Shown here: positions 63,831-64,000 of the stretch, one piece after another
How positions within the stretch are numbered: the first letter of the stretch is position 1
Layout of the letters: each line of letters opens with the position of its first letter
Assembly (NCBI RefSeq): GCF_000306965.1
Contig: NZ_JH976442.1
Span: forward strand, 8,415-72,414
DNA: 64,000 nucleotides
Source of the DNA: Amphibacillus jilinensis Y1
Lineage (GTDB): Bacteria > Bacillota > Bacilli > Bacillales > Amphibacillaceae
Direction of reading: 5' to 3'
Notes under the pieces: model-generated
Databases searched by the model: none
What the model was told of the DNA's origin: nothing
The model's input: the letters and a program-made list of their open reading frames with translations, nothing else
Program-made: the position numbers and the translations under genes

Positions 63831-64000
63831 ATGCTCTACTCCTTTACTGATTATTTTTATTTCAATAACAAAATATGTGTATAACCTTATTATGCTCTGT
63901 GCGATAGTCTATTTTCAGGTCATTTTATTCAAAATGGGCATCTGTTCATCATTATTCACCTTTACGAAACACCTAAGCTAAAAACATGCATATATTATAA
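63831..64000. other. Right edge of the window
   Basis: AT-rich sequence carrying the upstream region of the preceding minus-strand gene; no feature recognised. Confidence 0.4.

Overview
The window is AT-rich chromosomal DNA of a low-GC Firmicute. Gene content (CssRS-HtrA, TrhO, RibDEBAH behind an FMN riboswitch, a carAB/argGH/argF arginine cluster, PII-Amt, a Bsr-type small toxin) and Shine-Dalgarno sites close to AGGAGG point to Bacillaceae. Pyruvate formate-lyase, its activase, AdhE and a second iron alcohol dehydrogenase indicate a facultative fermenter, and a decayed GH115 alpha-glucuronidase hints at a xylan-degrading ancestor. An Amphibacillus/Gracilibacillus-like halotolerant bacillus is a reasonable inference, not a proof. 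No rRNA, tRNA or CRISPR was seen.

Layout. 1-10.2 kb: an unassigned multi-stem RNA, a small membrane protein, CssS/CssR divergent from the HtrA protease, two tandem ElaA-type acetyltransferases, a hydroxyacid dehydrogenase, TrhO, a glutathione peroxidase and a methyltransferase whose expected start codon is ATC. 10.6-16 kb: an RR-HK two-component system followed by an ATPase-FtsX permease ABC exporter. 16.1-18.4 kb: an IS110/IS1111-type element with a putative guide RNA that splits a DUF1456 (yehS) gene. 18.8-19.3 kb: a hairpin-array element. 19.3-23 kb: riboflavin operon. 23-27 kb: PHP-domain protein, a type I toxin-antitoxin locus, murB, pncA. 27-37 kb: chemoreceptor, then argG-argH and carA-carB-argF. 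37-43 kb: DUF4349 lipoprotein, Ddl, DUF4064 proteins, GlnK-AmtB. 43-49.4 kb: PfpI-like protein, thiamine salvage genes behind a TPP riboswitch, LepB, Fur-controlled flavodoxin, ProC, Ohr. 49.6-62 kb: GH115 pseudogene, anaerobic PflAB, iron ADH with a group II intron remnant at its 3' end, a PNPOx-like protein and AdhE. 62-64 kb: three proteins without a recognised function.

How the genes work together. PflB makes acetyl-CoA and formate, and AdhE reduces acetyl-CoA to ethanol. The promoters carry Fnr/Rex-like palindromes (pflB near -42, adhE near -62) and adhE also has a cre site, so oxygen, redox and carbon status probably converge here. The two arginine units are linked by ARG-box-like sites, and thiamine and riboflavin genes by riboswitches with visible terminators.

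The most unusual feature is a family of about 130-150 bp intergenic repeats, at least fourteen copies in one orientation and one degenerate copy inverted. Each is built from a 5' hairpin, a central long stem and a terminal mini-hairpin, with compensatory changes between copies. Some copies carry an inserted array of AGGAC-loop hairpins that also occurs, flanked by 45-bp inverted repeats, at 18.84-19.26 kb. This looks like an uncharacterised non-autonomous mobile or RNA element.
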